Part shown: in pieces, positions 10,108 through 21,161 of the stretch
Numbering within the stretch: the stretch's first letter is position 1
Layout: every line of letters starts with the position of its first letter
NCBI GenBank assembly: GCA_040437565.1
Contig: JBDOQK010000001.1
Location: forward strand, 434,001-498,000
Direction: 5' to 3'
Length of the DNA: 64,000 nucleotides
From: Albugo candida
Taxonomy: Eukaryota > Oomycota > Peronosporomycetes > Albuginales
Position numbers and translations under genes: made by a program
The notes under the pieces: model-generated
The model's database searches: none
The model's input: only the letters and a program-made list of their open reading frames with translations
What the model was told of the DNA's origin: nothing

Positions 10108-11520
10108 ACGGTTCGAGAATTGAAGGATGTGTTTTTCACCAAATTCAGAGGTGCAGCATTTGAAAGCAAAATATCGGAACTGGATGCGTGAGAACAGCAA
10201 AAGCGAGAGCGGTGGCCATGGTGCGCGGAGTGGACAGAGTGGACTGGGGAGTGGAATGGGGGGGGGGAAGTTGGGTAGTCGATCGCGTAGTGAATCAGAG
10301 ATTAGAGGTACTTGTAGCTGAGAACATGGCCCCAGTAGTGGTGGACGGAGTGGTTAGGAGACTGGAGGTGTAACAGGAGAGAAAGACTCCTAAATTTACT
10401 TAATTGTAGGTACGAAAGTAGGGCGTATGTTTGTACTTTCTATTTATAGGGATAGATAGAATTCTAAAATTACTTAATTGACGGTACGAAAGTAGGGGTT
10501 ATGTTTGTAATTTTTATTTCTACGGGTAGCAAAAATTGGTTGTGTCCGCAGTAAATCCCTATTATAAAAGAGCAATTCAATGCAATGTTCTCTAGATCAG
10601 AAATTTGATACACAAACAAAAGTCGATGACTTTTCGTAACATACCATCTTGAACCTAAAGTGAAAGGAGAACATGCTCCTGTTATCCATCTCAGCACCTT
10701 TGATTCGGGGCTTCCTCAAATTGAACGCGTGGGCATGTGGCAATTCCGATCCAATTTTTTCGCTAATTTTGATATATTGCTTCACCTTGTTTGCCGGAGA
10801 ACGGTGAGAAATCTGCCCATGTCTCTTATGTGAGTGGCAACTGGTGAGCCTTTTTAGAGGAAATTTGAAACGTGCTGCCGCATAGTCAACGAAACAACTA
10901 GAAGGCATGCAGCAACAAATGCACAGCTCCAGAATAATTTCTAATGGCCGAGAAAGGCGATCATTCAGATTTTGCAGAAAGTCAATAAACTTGCACAATA
11001 CTTGTTTGTGGTTTCTCCACCCTACGTTTAAGCGCGACGGCGAAATAAAAATAGGTGCGAGGGGACAAAATGAAAAATTCGTGGTCATGCATCGTTGAAC
11101 GGCATGAAGATTGAGATCAAGAACACAGAATTCCCATCCTATTATCAACAGGAATTTTACAAATGCAAAGTCAAATGCTGAAATGGAGAACGCATACTGA
11201 TACCAACGAATGACCAGTGTTCTTATGGCGCTTCGTCGCGAAGCATGTTTGGCGCGATGCGTAGGCTATCTTAAATCAAATAGAATACATATTGGAATTG
11301 TTAATCACGGGTGTTCGAATATCTTGTGCGTATAAGAAAAGAAATGATATTCTCGTGAGCGTATTTAGCGCCGGTATTATTGTATTTATTTTGACTTTAT
11401 ATAATAGAGAAGTTTTATTATGTATCTTGCGTTGAAGCAGTAAAATAGATACCTTGGGTCCGCGTCAGCTCAGTTGAAGGTGTCTATATAACTAGAATTA
11501 GACTAACTGACATCTCTAGT
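10108..11520. other. Region without a recognised gene
   Basis: The first 30 bases belong to the MULE remnant split by Tc1. 10190-10380 is purine/G-rich on the plus strand, including a G10 run near 10258. At 10390-10510 a roughly 70-75 bp segment (TTACTTAATTG-GGTACGAAAGTAGGG) occurs twice. A minus-strand open stretch at 10597-11148 (183 codons) has no motif I recognise and may be chance. 11465-11510 resembles 2512-2557. Confidence 0.4.
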
Positions 11521-11523
11521 TGC

Positions 11524-11824
11524 CTAGGCTATCTTAAATAACATATATACATATAAAAATGTTTCGTGAAACACCTGGGAGAGATGATAATATGTCTTCT
11601 CTTTGATAATCTCGTATCGCAGTAGACTCAGCACCCTTAATACGAGACTTTGTCCAGCTTGTAGATTCTGTAAAGTTGTAAAGTTGTAAGGTTGTAAAAA
11701 TGGTCCAAAAGTACCGTGTGCTGTAAAAGGGTCCAAGAGTACCGTGATTTGTAGAACGGTCCAAACGTACCGTGTGTTTAAAATGATCCGTAGTACCGTG
11801 TTGTGCGCATTGGTGTGCGCCAAA
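11524..11824 (-). repeat. 3' tail of LINE-B with short tandem repeats
   Basis: Directly downstream (minus strand) of the LINE-B C-terminal coding end. At 11695-11800 a unit of about 30-34 bp, GGTCCAAAAGTACCGTGT with variants, is repeated four times. The same unit is found once after the plus-strand LINE-B copy at 27515-27545 (ACACGGTACTTTTGGACC) and once at 49432-49455. The part at 11540-11665 resembles 45003-45221. Taken together these look like the untranslated 3' end of one element family. Confidence 0.5.
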
Positions 11825-12268
11825 CTAGGCGGAACAATGCCATCCAAATCCACCAAATGCTCCTTGCGTTACGAGTTGATCCAGCACCTTTGCAAACCGA
11901 ATGCATTCCTCTTGGTCGTAACACTGTCTTCGAAAGTACCGAACGTGCGCACTAAACGTGGTGTAAATCAGGGAAAGTGCTGGAATTGTCGGAGTTGCTG
12001 ATCGCCGATAGAACAAACGACGATTCCGATCTGTCCAGACGAAGTGCAGTGTCAATGCTTGCAATGCAAGCCATAAATCTGAGATAATATCGAAATAGTC
12101 TTTCCAATCCGACCGTAGGGTTGGTATGATTGCACATGCAATATGCGTTCAACGTGGTCGAGAGGAGAAAAACTGATCCCAACTAGGGAGTAACTCCCTC
12201 CGTAACTGTGCCGTGTGATCGCACTCTAAAAAGAGATGTTAATCGGATTCCACTGCCCCACACGAAGG
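11825..12268 (-). pseudogene. Non-LTR retrotransposon (LINE-B) ORF2, C-terminal zinc-binding end
   Basis: Minus-strand reading from the gap edge gives PSCGAVESD, a stop, HLFLECDHTAQLRRELLP, then SDWKDYFDIISDLWLALQ, VWTDRNRRLFYRRSATPT and AHVRYFRRQCYDQEECIR. The CxxxES...HLF..C spacing is that of the zinc-binding region found after the reverse transcriptase in many LINE ORF2 proteins. Only one stop and few frame changes are seen, so this is the best preserved of three copies (others near 26940-27470 and 48960-49390, plus strand). The reverse transcriptase itself would lie beyond the gap at 12269-12368. Confidence 0.65.
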
Positions 12269-12368
12269 NNNNNNNNNNNNNNNNNNNNNNNNNNNNNNNN
12301 NNNNNNNNNNNNNNNNNNNNNNNNNNNNNNNNNNNNNNNNNNNNNNNNNNNNNNNNNNNNNNNNNNNN
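12269..12368. other. Assembly gap, 100 N
   Basis: Between the LINE-B end and a fragment of the small LTR element. No duplicated flanks; missing length unknown. Confidence 0.95.
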
Positions 12369-12450
12369 AGTTGAAAAAAGTAGTTTTCCGCGTTGTGTTG
12401 TACTGAATTGGCGGGTTACGCAGTAGCCGGCAAATTGAGTAGCTGTGATG
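12369..12450 (-). repeat. Leader fragment of the small LTR element, minus strand
   Basis: The reverse complement matches about 385-460 of the first LTR element (shared TTTGCCGGCTACT and CGTAACCCGCCAATT). Both copies could encode the same short frame, FAGYxVTRQFST, but in the first element this lies upstream of the main ATG. The rest of this copy is in the gap or lost. Confidence 0.65.
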
Positions 12451-12674
12451 GTACAGTGCGGGATACCTATAACCATCAACTCCTTATTTCTTGCGGACAA
12501 ATTTAGAAATTTTCAATTTTATGCAGCCTGCAATTCTAATGTGAAAAGAACCTGTCTGTCAGCCAATCAGGATTGATGAAGCAGAATGGCTACATGAATT
12601 ATCACACATTTCCAGGTTATTTTGTTCCCGCGTTCACCTTCCATTTCTGATTGTACCTCGCCACCGCCACCACA
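12451..12674. other. Short region without a recognised gene
   Basis: Nothing identifiable. It may contain the 5' end of the DDE element that follows, but no terminal repeat was found. Confidence 0.4.
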
Positions 12675-14887
12675 ATGGAACCACCCACAAAACTTTCACA
12701 GCAGCTCAAACTGTCCAGAACATCAAAAAAGTTCGAATTGAGGCTGTCAGAGCGATATGCGAGCCCAACAATTCTATGAGAGAACTTGCCCAGCCTCCTT
12801 GAGCCAAACTTTTGGCCTACTGAAATGGAGGTGGACGAACATTTGGAGCTTGAGGTCGAAGAGGCTGAGAGTTTCACTTATAATGAAGCACAATTTGCAG
12901 CACTTGAAATGCACTCTATTCGAGACGTCCGTATCGGTGGATTGGGAACTCGAGCCGTACTCGACGACGAAAACGTGCAGAAAACCGCAATGCTGCACTT
13001 GGTTCTCGCCGGCACGAGACAAACTTTTAAGTTATGAATCAAGATGCACAAAAATAAACAGACAATTGAAAACTAAAGCAGGCAAACTGATGACGAGGAT
13101 GAGAATGATAACGAAATTGATGACAAGGGCGAGGTATACCTTGTCGCTTCAATGCTGAAACTTTACCAGCAGGCCAAACGGACAACTAACAAAGCTCAAC
13201 GTGCACGACTGGCTGCTATCGCGTCTTACTTCAGTCTTCTTTAAATGGACTATCCTGTGAGTTGAGGCTGTAATTTTTAAGCAAGTGTATTCTTTGTATT
13301 AACATATCATAATTTTGACGATGCTCCATCTGTTTAGAAGTTTCATTTCTTTAGTTTGTTTAGAAGCTTCGAGTGGATGGTGTCTCGCCTGAAGGAGATT
13401 GGGCTCTGGAAGCGAATCCTCAGAAGTCATTTCCCAGGCAGTCGGGAACGGATCATGGTTTTGTCGGTTGTTTCGCACTTGGGGAACTAGGTATCTCGCC
13501 ACGGTTGTTCTTCCAACCAGCAACCAAGGCCAACATATCAAGTCACGAAGCCTTTTGATGGATGAAGATGTTCTTGTCAGAGTGCGATTGCAGACTTCAC
13601 CAGAAAAAAAAGCGCAAAATTGGTCCCGCTGAAGTCACCGAGCATGTCAATCATCACACTCTTACCAATACAGGAAGCACCAAAGTGATCTCTGTTAAGA
13701 CCGCAATCCGATGGATGCAGAGATTGGGACTACAGCATTCTGCTTTTCGCAAAGGAATGTTCGTCGATGGTCATGCACCTCGACGTTCTTATATATCTTA
13801 CTATCTTCATGAAAGGCATGGTGGATCTTGAAGTGCAGATGCCAATATTCTCAAGGAGGGATATGGAGATTAAACCTGGTCAGTGGGAGCGCCGATCATT
13901 CTTGTGACACACGATGAAAGCACTTTCGCTGCACACGATGGTTGGAAGAATCTATGGCTACAGGATGGGTAGCAACCACTTTGAAAAAAAGGAGCAGGAA
14001 GATCAATCCATGTCAGCGAATTCTTGTCAGATGTTGGGGGTCGCCTATCACTGAGTGATTTGAATAATTTCTAGCATCCCAGGATCCCAAAAAAGCGTGT
14101 GTTATTATGCACCTGGCAAGAATTATGATGGATGGTGAACTTGTGAAGATCTTTTCAAGGAAGTGAGGGATCGTGCAATTCCAATCTTTGAGGTACAGTA
14201 CCCCACATACAAAGCCCTTTTGCATTTGACAATGCTACAAGTCATGCTGCATTATCTACTGCTGCCCTTGTCCGGAAAAAAATGAATTTGTGTCAGGTGG
14301 ATAACAACCAAAGATGCGCAAGGGGAGAACGGAAGATGGCACAGTCCAGACAATGTGGTTTCCTGACACTCATCATGATGATACTTTCGAGATGATAGAG
14401 CTATTGGGTTCCATTTGAGTCATGTTTCTAACCCTTATATCACTTTCAGGTTTGCCACACGGATTGAAAATGGTTTTAACTGAGAGGGGCCTGTGAAAAG
14501 ATGGAATTTGCCTCCGGTGCAAAGACAAGTGCCCTGGATCAATAATGTGTTGTGCAAGAGATACGATTGACCACGGACATGACTAAATGGATCAGAAAGG
14601 CATGTTGGAAGAACTAATCGTTGCTGCTGGACACATGATATTATTTTATGCACATTTTCACTTTGAGATAAACTTCATTGAGAATTTCTGGGGTGCTGCA
14701 AAGGTCTATGCTAGCAAAAACGGTGACTACAGCTGGAAAGGCCTGGTTAGCACAGTTGCTAAGGCTCTGGAATCTGCCTCCGTCACATCCATTCGACGCC
14801 ATGCATGCACAGAAATGTTTTCGATACATGGATGTATATCGGAAGGATTCGACAAGGAACGCTGCTGGATACACTGTTAAGAAATAA
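12675..14887 (+). pseudogene. DDE-type transposase, near full length but broken
   Basis: The start at ATG 12675 gives a Lys/Ser-rich N-terminus with one in-frame stop (12774-12776), then an acidic stretch and a Gln/Arg/Ala helix (QQAKRTTNKAQRARLAAIAS) near 13165-13225. From 13615 a conserved region reads VISVKTAIRWMQRLGLQHSA and RKGMFVDGHAPRR. The catalytic core is visible in three pieces: THDESTFAAHDGW (about 13905-13945), FDNATSHAALSTAAL (about 14222-14266) and INFIENFWGAAKVYA (about 14668-14712), giving a D-D-E triad. The end reads FRYMDVYRKD and NAAGYTVKK. At least five frameshifts or stops separate these. This layout occurs in transposase-like proteins of fungi and oomycetes usually annotated only as DDE superfamily endonuclease; the exact superfamily is not certain. 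Confidence 0.75.
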
Positions 14888-15300
14888 CGATCCCACCGTT
14901 GAAGTCTCAACTCTATCATGATGGACATCAACGTCAATGGTGTAACTAATGGACGAACTGTACTGTACATATGATCTTTGATTGTATTTGTAGATAAATA
15001 GCAACGAGGGTCGACTGTTTTTACAGGAGGTAAGTGATTATAGGCGTGGGCCATTTGATTGGCTACAATCGAAGACTGGATGTCCTCTGATTGATTATCG
15101 TACTTTTGAAGCTCTTTTTGGCTGGCCAAAATTTTGCTGACCAAGCCAAATTTCATGAAATTTCTCGTTTTAGAGATCCCATTTTCGCCAGAAATTAACC
15201 GAACATTATCTGAGTCTGTAATCTTCAAGCTTTTTATCTCAAGTACCTTGTGACAGAGCCAGATTTTGATCAAGATAAATCCTACTAGCTGTGATACAGC
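14888..15300. other. Region downstream of the DDE transposase
   Basis: A minus-strand open frame (15273-14641) covers this stretch, but its lower half is only the antisense of the transposase. The upper half (SLKITDSDNVRLISGENG and onward, about 15240-14990) is hydrophilic and might be the end of the minus-strand remnant described next. No motif recognised. Confidence 0.35.
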
Positions 15301-16774
15301 CGGAACGAACCTCTTAAATGGTTAGATGTATATATAGGTCTACTTTACTCAGCCACAAGCTTTCTCAAAGTAGAAGAAAGGACCCTGAATCGTTATTCGC
15401 GATGATTGGCAACGTCAGTCATGTATTTGAGCTTCCAATTGTTTTGGTAGATCGAAAGTCCTCCCCATCCCAAAGCCCAATGATCTCGTAAACCAATTTT
15501 CCTGACAGTTGTTGTAGTCAATTGTCGTTGCGTTAGTAAATCCAACTCAGCTACCATAAATGCTACAACTGAACAGCACTTTTCAATAAGTACCAACGAC
15601 ATTGATTCAGCTTACTTTGTCTTCTAGCCTCAGTTATGTGTACCATTGAGGGTACTCCAGATCAAGTGACTCCTGATGTAAGAGAGAGGCGTCATACAGG
15701 TTGCGTATCTATCTTGATCATGTATACATGATTTATCGTAATTATCAGATTCACAATAACCAATATGATTGGTCGGTAACTGCCGTACGTGTGTAGCAAG
15801 TTGATTGACGAGTGAGTTTGTGGTCAATGAAACCAACGAATTTTCACTGATATCTGAGTACAATTTGTAAACACAATCCACGCTTATTCGGATCAAATTG
15901 ATAGATCTCAGCTGGTAGGCTACCCATATCTGGAGATGAAGTATCCGGCACGTGCTTGCTCACTTTGTGCTTGCCAAATTATAATATAGTCCCGCTCTTC
16001 TGGTCCGAATGATCCGAAGTTTTGTTGAAGATCCTCAATGACGTAAGGAATGAGCGAGACCTTATATTCATTATTTCGGGCATGCCACCGACCAAGCCCT
16101 CAGAGGCTTGAAGACTTGATCTTGTACAATTTCGTTACTAGTTGGTGCTTTGTGTGCGCTACTTATCTTTTGAAGCTTCACTTACACCTGAGTAGAATAA
16201 ACGATAAGTCTAGATTATCTAGCGATGTTGTCCATAATTGCTCGAACGTGTTTTGGATTTATCTTTGATGTCCTACATGTTGCCAGCCTTTCATGTCGCT
16301 CAGAATGATCGGCACCAAGATCCGCATAATTCGGTAAAGGTTTTCTAGCTGAAAATATGTAGCAGACACATTGCTTTTCCCCTTACCCTCTTTTTGGCGA
16401 TCTTCAAGGATCTGAGAGCTGACGTTATGAGCCAAATTATCTACCGGCTGCCGTGGTCGAGAAAATGCAAATCCTCTATGAGATTAAATAGCTTTATCAA
16501 CATGAAAATGTAATCTAGGCGATGATTTGCGTGGTAACTTTTTTTTTAACGTTTCTAGTTGAATATTGGCGACAAGTGTCCACCACACGCAGCTGCAAAA
16601 GGCGTTGAAGACATGCTAATGAAAACTCAGCGATCCAAATAGATACCCAAATATGCTACAAGGGTTAAAGCATCCCTTCATATGATACACAGTTTCAGCG
16701 GAGTGATTGGTCAGAGTTGTTCAAAACGTAATTCAAGCAGCGTTAGCTATATACATAAGGTTGAAGAGCACTAC
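15301..16774 (-). pseudogene. Unidentified minus-strand coding remnant, part 1
   Basis: I do not recognise this sequence. Several minus-strand frames look like decayed protein rather than chance. Around 16440-16240 one frame reads NVSSQILEDRQKEGKGKSN then YRIMRILVPIILSDMKGW; around 16090-15930 reads NNEYKVSLIPYVIEDLQQNF then GPEERDYIIIWQAQSEQARA. A frame at 15896-15630 gives 88 residues with Cys at four places, and a neighbouring one (15590-15400) has VGFTNATTIDYNNCQENWF. The opposite strand of these segments translates to strongly hydrophobic sequence, as expected for an antisense reading. Frames change every 40-90 codons, so the gene is long dead. It may continue as the remnant at 18150-20932. 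Confidence 0.35.
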
Positions 16775-17229
16775 TCACTGAGTTGATCATTGAGCTATTT
16801 TTATGTAAGATTAGCAGCAAATCACTTCCATAGTACTCTAAGATTCTGAAATTATCATCCAGATATCAGATTGATTGAAAGAATATTTTCCACGAAGTTA
16901 TTTTTTTTGCGGTCAAGCCAATNNNNNNNNNNNNNNNNNNNNNNNNNNNNNNNNNNNNNNNNNNNNNNNNNNNNNNNNNNNNNNNNNNNNNNNNNNNNNN
17001 NNNNNNNNNNNNNNNNNNNNNNATTTCAGAATCTTAGAGTACTATGGAAGTGATTTGCTGCTAATCTTACATAAAAATAGCTCAATGATCAACTCAGTGA
17101 GCTATTTTTATGTAAGATTAGCAGCAAATCACTTCCATAGTACTCTAAGATTCTGAAATTATCATCCAGATATCAGATTGATTGAAAGAATATTTTCCAC
17201 GAAGTTATTTTTTTTGCGGTCAAGCCAAT
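16775..17229. repeat. Palindrome around an assembly gap
   Basis: 17023-17100 is the exact reverse complement of 16775-16852, and 17098-17229 is an exact direct copy of 16791-16922. The right-hand contig therefore begins with a near-perfect hairpin of about 68-bp arms. This may be a contig-end artefact or a real inverted duplication at the edge of the adjacent MULE. Confidence 0.85.
16923..17022. other. Assembly gap, 100 N, with duplicated and inverted flanks
   Basis: The 132 bp left of the gap recur at 17098-17229. Confidence 0.95.
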
Positions 17230-17235
17230 TAAATA

Positions 17236-18123
17236 GGGAATTGCTATTTCCACCCAACTTTTTGCTATTTCCACCCACATCGTGACTTTTGACCAATCAA
17301 ATTACGGCTTTATTTCCAATCAACTTTTTACTCTATGGCTACTGTTTCACAGTCCTACATGCCGATCGAAGGTATCAGAACTCATAGTTGCACACCTTTC
17401 TAGAATCCCAAATCTAGATCAGATAACTTATCATGCTTTTCGTTGTACCGCGTCATTCGCAAACAGTAAAGTACGCATTTACGGATCGCCATCATATGTC
17501 GTCCATCTACTACATCCTGCGAGAAAGTCTTTCGAAGTTAAAAGTACGTTCAGTCTGGTCTGAGAATTGAACTGATAACGACAGCGTTCTTATGCCGTAC
17601 TTCTTGTAACACGAGAGAAACTTAAAGTAACTTGTAAGTACATTTGTAACTTTTTTATGCCGGTTTTCAAGCGAACATACGCCCTGCGGCTGTACTGTTA
17701 TGGGACGGGCTATCCTTTCCAGATGTTGCACGTAGCTGCTTTCAGTGGACTTGTCATCTTTATACCGTTATACCGCTTGTATGCATCGCCCGAATTCCGA
17801 ATTGCCCTGTAGTGCAATCGAGTGCACGTTTGCGAAATCTCTAGCAGAATTCTTAGGACTGAAAAAAGGTACTCTACATTATCTCTTACGGATGCGACTC
17901 GGATAGGGGATTTTCAATACACCTGGTGCCAGGCCTTTCATGGCAGATAATATGCATCCAGGGTGGGTCTACCAATCAAAACTTTTGAGTGAAGTGCCCC
18001 TATCATAAAAAGGTGGGTGGAAATAGTAAAAAACTTGGGTGGAAATAACGCCGTAATCCGATTAGTGAAAAAGTCACGCGGTGGGTAGAATTAGCAAAAA
18101 GCTGGGTGGAAATAACAATCCTC
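17236..18123. mobile_element. Non-autonomous MULE (copy 2), inverted relative to copy 1
   Basis: Starts GGGAATTGCTATTTCCACCC and ends GGGTGGAAATAACAATCCTC, the same arm units as the other members of the family. The interior matches 2760-3415 in reverse orientation. The flanks ATTAAATA (17228-17235) and ATGAAATA (18124-18131) agree at 7 of 8 bases, consistent with an old 8-bp target duplication. No transposase coding. Confidence 0.7.
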
Positions 18124-18149
18124 ATGAAATATATGTAACTTGTTTAATG

Positions 18150-20932
18150 ATTTGTTTCGTCACAGAAAAACAATGAATTACACACTCGACCCAATGTATT
18201 TGATTAATTCTGATCATGCTTTGATTGAACAAGAGACTTTGTCTCATTGCGCTATTTCTTATATTATTTGGACTATACAATGCAAAAATGACTTCTTGTG
18301 CACGTAGCTCACATAGGTTGCAATATGACACATCGGCAATACCCGGGCAGAATCCTTGCTGTGCTTTGCTAAAAGATCATCATAGCGAAATTCTAAATAA
18401 TGCACAAGCATACCTGAGCGACGCTCTCACGCAAACCGGGCGGATGGAATTTCGTCAAACATTCCCCCACTAGTGTTCTGCCCATACTGCTATGCCCGAG
18501 AGACCATTTAGAATGTCATGATTTCTTGTTCCTCGACATTTTATGGAAAGGAAAATGACGATAAAAAATTGAGAAAACATCTGAGTCAGTTTCCTACATC
18601 CGCTCTAGAGAGTAGAAACAGACTCGTGTACCGCAGCCTTACAAACCGAGAATTTCTCCTTGGATGCCGTCACGGAACTAGATAACGACATAAACATCGA
18701 TGCATATGCAAGACTCATGTAATGCTCGTGATGACACATCAAAAAGCTTTTATTGCATGTTTAGTCCTTAAACTCGTACCTTGATTCTTTACGAAAACTC
18801 TCGATTTTGGGGTGGGTCCTATTCCCTTCATTATCTTTCTTCATACCGAAGTATTCATCAACATTTTGGGCTGTTATTTGCCAAAAAGGCTGATTATGGG
18901 GAAATTTTTTTCGTCGGTACATCGTTCTCTCGATAGCTTCCAGCTATTTCTCAATACAATTTTCTAGCGCGGACTACTCAAGCGTCTTGCGTGCCAAACT
19001 ACATTAGTGATCGCAATGAAATTTATTGAAGTCGTAGTTTCTCTGGATCCACTGTGAGACGATTGTGGCAGGTTGGTATTATCTTCGATGTTACCATCCA
19101 TACTTACCTTTGAGTCAGTGAAATGAAAGAGATGTTATGATCAAGTGTGAGACACATGAAGCAATACCGCAAACCGGTGCATTTTATCCTGTCTTCTATG
19201 TTTCATGGTTAACAGTTGACCACAACGATCTTTATAACATGGAGTAAATCTAAGTTGTTGATTTAGAATTACTTAGATCTTCATATGATACTAAACGGTT
19301 TGATTGGAATTGGCACATGATGTAAAGCATAAGATGTAATTGTGCACACCCCGAATGTTGCTTGTGGCCTACTTCTTGGACCACCCACATCTTTTTAGTG
19401 TGAAGATAACGATATCAGGAATGTGACTGCTGTGGCGCTCACCTTGGATCCTTATGGAAGTATTCGAGATAATTAGACCAACGATCAAGTAAATGTCTTA
19501 CTTCGTTTTCTTACGGGTTCATTTCACCGCTTCCCTCTGGTGCTGATGATTTTTCTATTATCAAATACAAAACGTCATTTACGGGAACAAAGTAATCCAT
19601 CTTTACGACTGCCGATGTGCAGTGGTCGCTACTTTTTATTTTAGCACATTTATTCGGGTGGGTATGTCCTAGCTGGGGATCGTATGATGCATTGAATAGG
19701 TGGATAATGCATTTTTCCTTGTTCAAGTATATTAATGTAGGTTGCATCATATGTATCATCATATGCATGTAATGTCCACCAAAGCGACTTACGTATAGAT
19801 ACTCTTTCCGTTGGCAAGCAGCTATAACGATTCAAAATATATGAAAGCTTCTTCTCAGTATCCGCTTGCTGTACCGAATTTCTAGAAAAAAACCTGGAAA
19901 GTCTTTCAAATTATCTTCAATCGTCCCCTGCAATTATGAAATCATGTCGAAATCACATTGCTCAAATCTTGCTGAAGTTATTTTGAATTTGAACAGCTCG
20001 CAAGATATCTTTGACAGTACAATTGTTGGTACTTGACGTATATCCCTAATGCCACTCTTTTAAATGTGCCAGCTTGATGCATGTATCACATAATAAAAGA
20101 AACTTTCACGTGCACGGTGGACGAAGTACTTCTTTATCGGTCGCTCTTCTCTTGAATGCTTCACAAAGAGGTGGAGCAGATTAGCCATGTCTGAAATGGC
20201 ACACTAGTTGAGGGTTCTCCTTTATTTCCTTGAGATATATCAAATAACGTAGATGTTGCTGCTCGGAGAACCAGTCTGTTGCTCTCGAGGTATACGGACT
20301 AAAACAAGACTGTTGCCGCCAAAGCTATTGTGATGTTTCAGTGATATGCTCTAATTTCAAGTGTCTGGTGAGTTTCATTGAAGCCTTCCCTAATCATTCA
20401 TCTTGTAGTTATACATGACGGTTGATGGCAGAGCATAGTAGTGATGCAAGTGAAGAAGCTTCTTGTGAGAGATTTTTTCGATACCACCAAAGCCGAGTTG
20501 AGTACCTTTTTATGACATAAGATTCTTTTTTGAAGAATCCATCTCTTTGATGTGACTTCGCCTGCATCTACCATTAAGCAAGCATGACCGGCACTCAACA
20601 GTGAGATAGACCGACGCTGACATGTAATAAGTCTAATTTATCAGTACAGATCAATAAATGTCGAAGGAGTAAGAAAATCCGAAAGAAACATATAAGTTCC
20701 ACGTGAAATTGTTTTATTTCGAATATTGCTGGCCACCAAATCTTATTGAGAGGGTCGGCACTTCGTGCGTGCTCGTGCACCTTTTTGTTCAAATGCCCTG
20801 GCCAATCAGCAGACATATTTTTGTGCTCTGTCCAGCAATACGTACCCCGGACAAGTAAAATACTATTTGGAAGTGAGCAGTGCCACCATTCCTTCGATAT
20901 TTACGTCCTGAAAGCACATATATGGTGTAAAT
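18150..20932 (-). pseudogene. Unidentified minus-strand coding remnant, part 2
   Basis: I do not recognise the product. The minus strand has runs of hydrophilic, protein-like sequence in changing frames: CLMVDAGEVTSKRWILQKR (about 20580-20520), SDMANLLHLFVKHSREERP (about 20200-20140), LPTERVSIRKSLWWTLHAYD then NILEQGKMHYPPIQCIIRSP (19830-19660), NKCAKIKSSDHCTSAVVKMD (19660-19595), and FWQITAQNVDEYFGMKKDNE (about 18900-18840). The antisense readings are hydrophobic, which argues for the minus strand. The run ends at copia-1, which inserted at 20932; possible continuation beyond it is at 25360-25600. Total length with part 1 would exceed 5 kb, large for a transposase. It could be a viral or transposon polyprotein; no catalytic motif was found to decide. 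Confidence 0.35.
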
Positions 20933-21146
20933 TGTTGAAAGACGGAGTACTTTCGCTGAGTTCGAGACACTGCGAGAATCCAATCTAGCATCATAATAAC
21001 GGCGTGGATGGTACGTCAGTGATAGAAACGGTACATACCAGTTTAGTTCACGATAAGAGAAAGTTCTAGCAGCTAAATAAGACTCATACGGACTTCACCT
21101 TTTGCCACCAATAAAGTAGATTATTCTTCCTCTCGGTAAAACGACA
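20933..21146 (+). repeat. 5' LTR of copia-1
   Basis: 214 bp, TGTTGAAA to ACGACA, about 80% alike to the 3' LTR at 25161-25359, with indels. The divergence shows the insertion is old. Confidence 0.85.
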
Positions 21147-21161
21147 GCTTATGAGCCCAAG
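21147..21161 (+). promoter_or_regulatory. tRNA primer-binding site of copia-1
   Basis: GCTTATGAGCCCAAG begins at the first base after the LTR. Its complement contains GGGCTCATAA, the anticodon arm of initiator tRNA-Met, so priming would use an internal tRNA fragment as in Drosophila copia. The ATG inside this site may also be the gag start. Confidence 0.7.

Noticed and set aside
10597-11148. 183-codon minus-strand ORF
   Set aside because: Longest unexplained ORF of the region, but no motif, no second copy and an antisense frame of similar quality; kept only as part of the unassigned region.
14641-15273. 210-codon minus-strand ORF
   Set aside because: Its lower 80 codons are the mirror of the DDE transposase C-terminus, so the full ORF cannot be a real gene.
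18225-18473. Plus-strand ORF with a signal-peptide-like start and three Cys
   Set aside because: It starts at TTG, not ATG, and is antisense to the hydrophilic minus-strand remnant; antisense of such sequence is typically hydrophobic.
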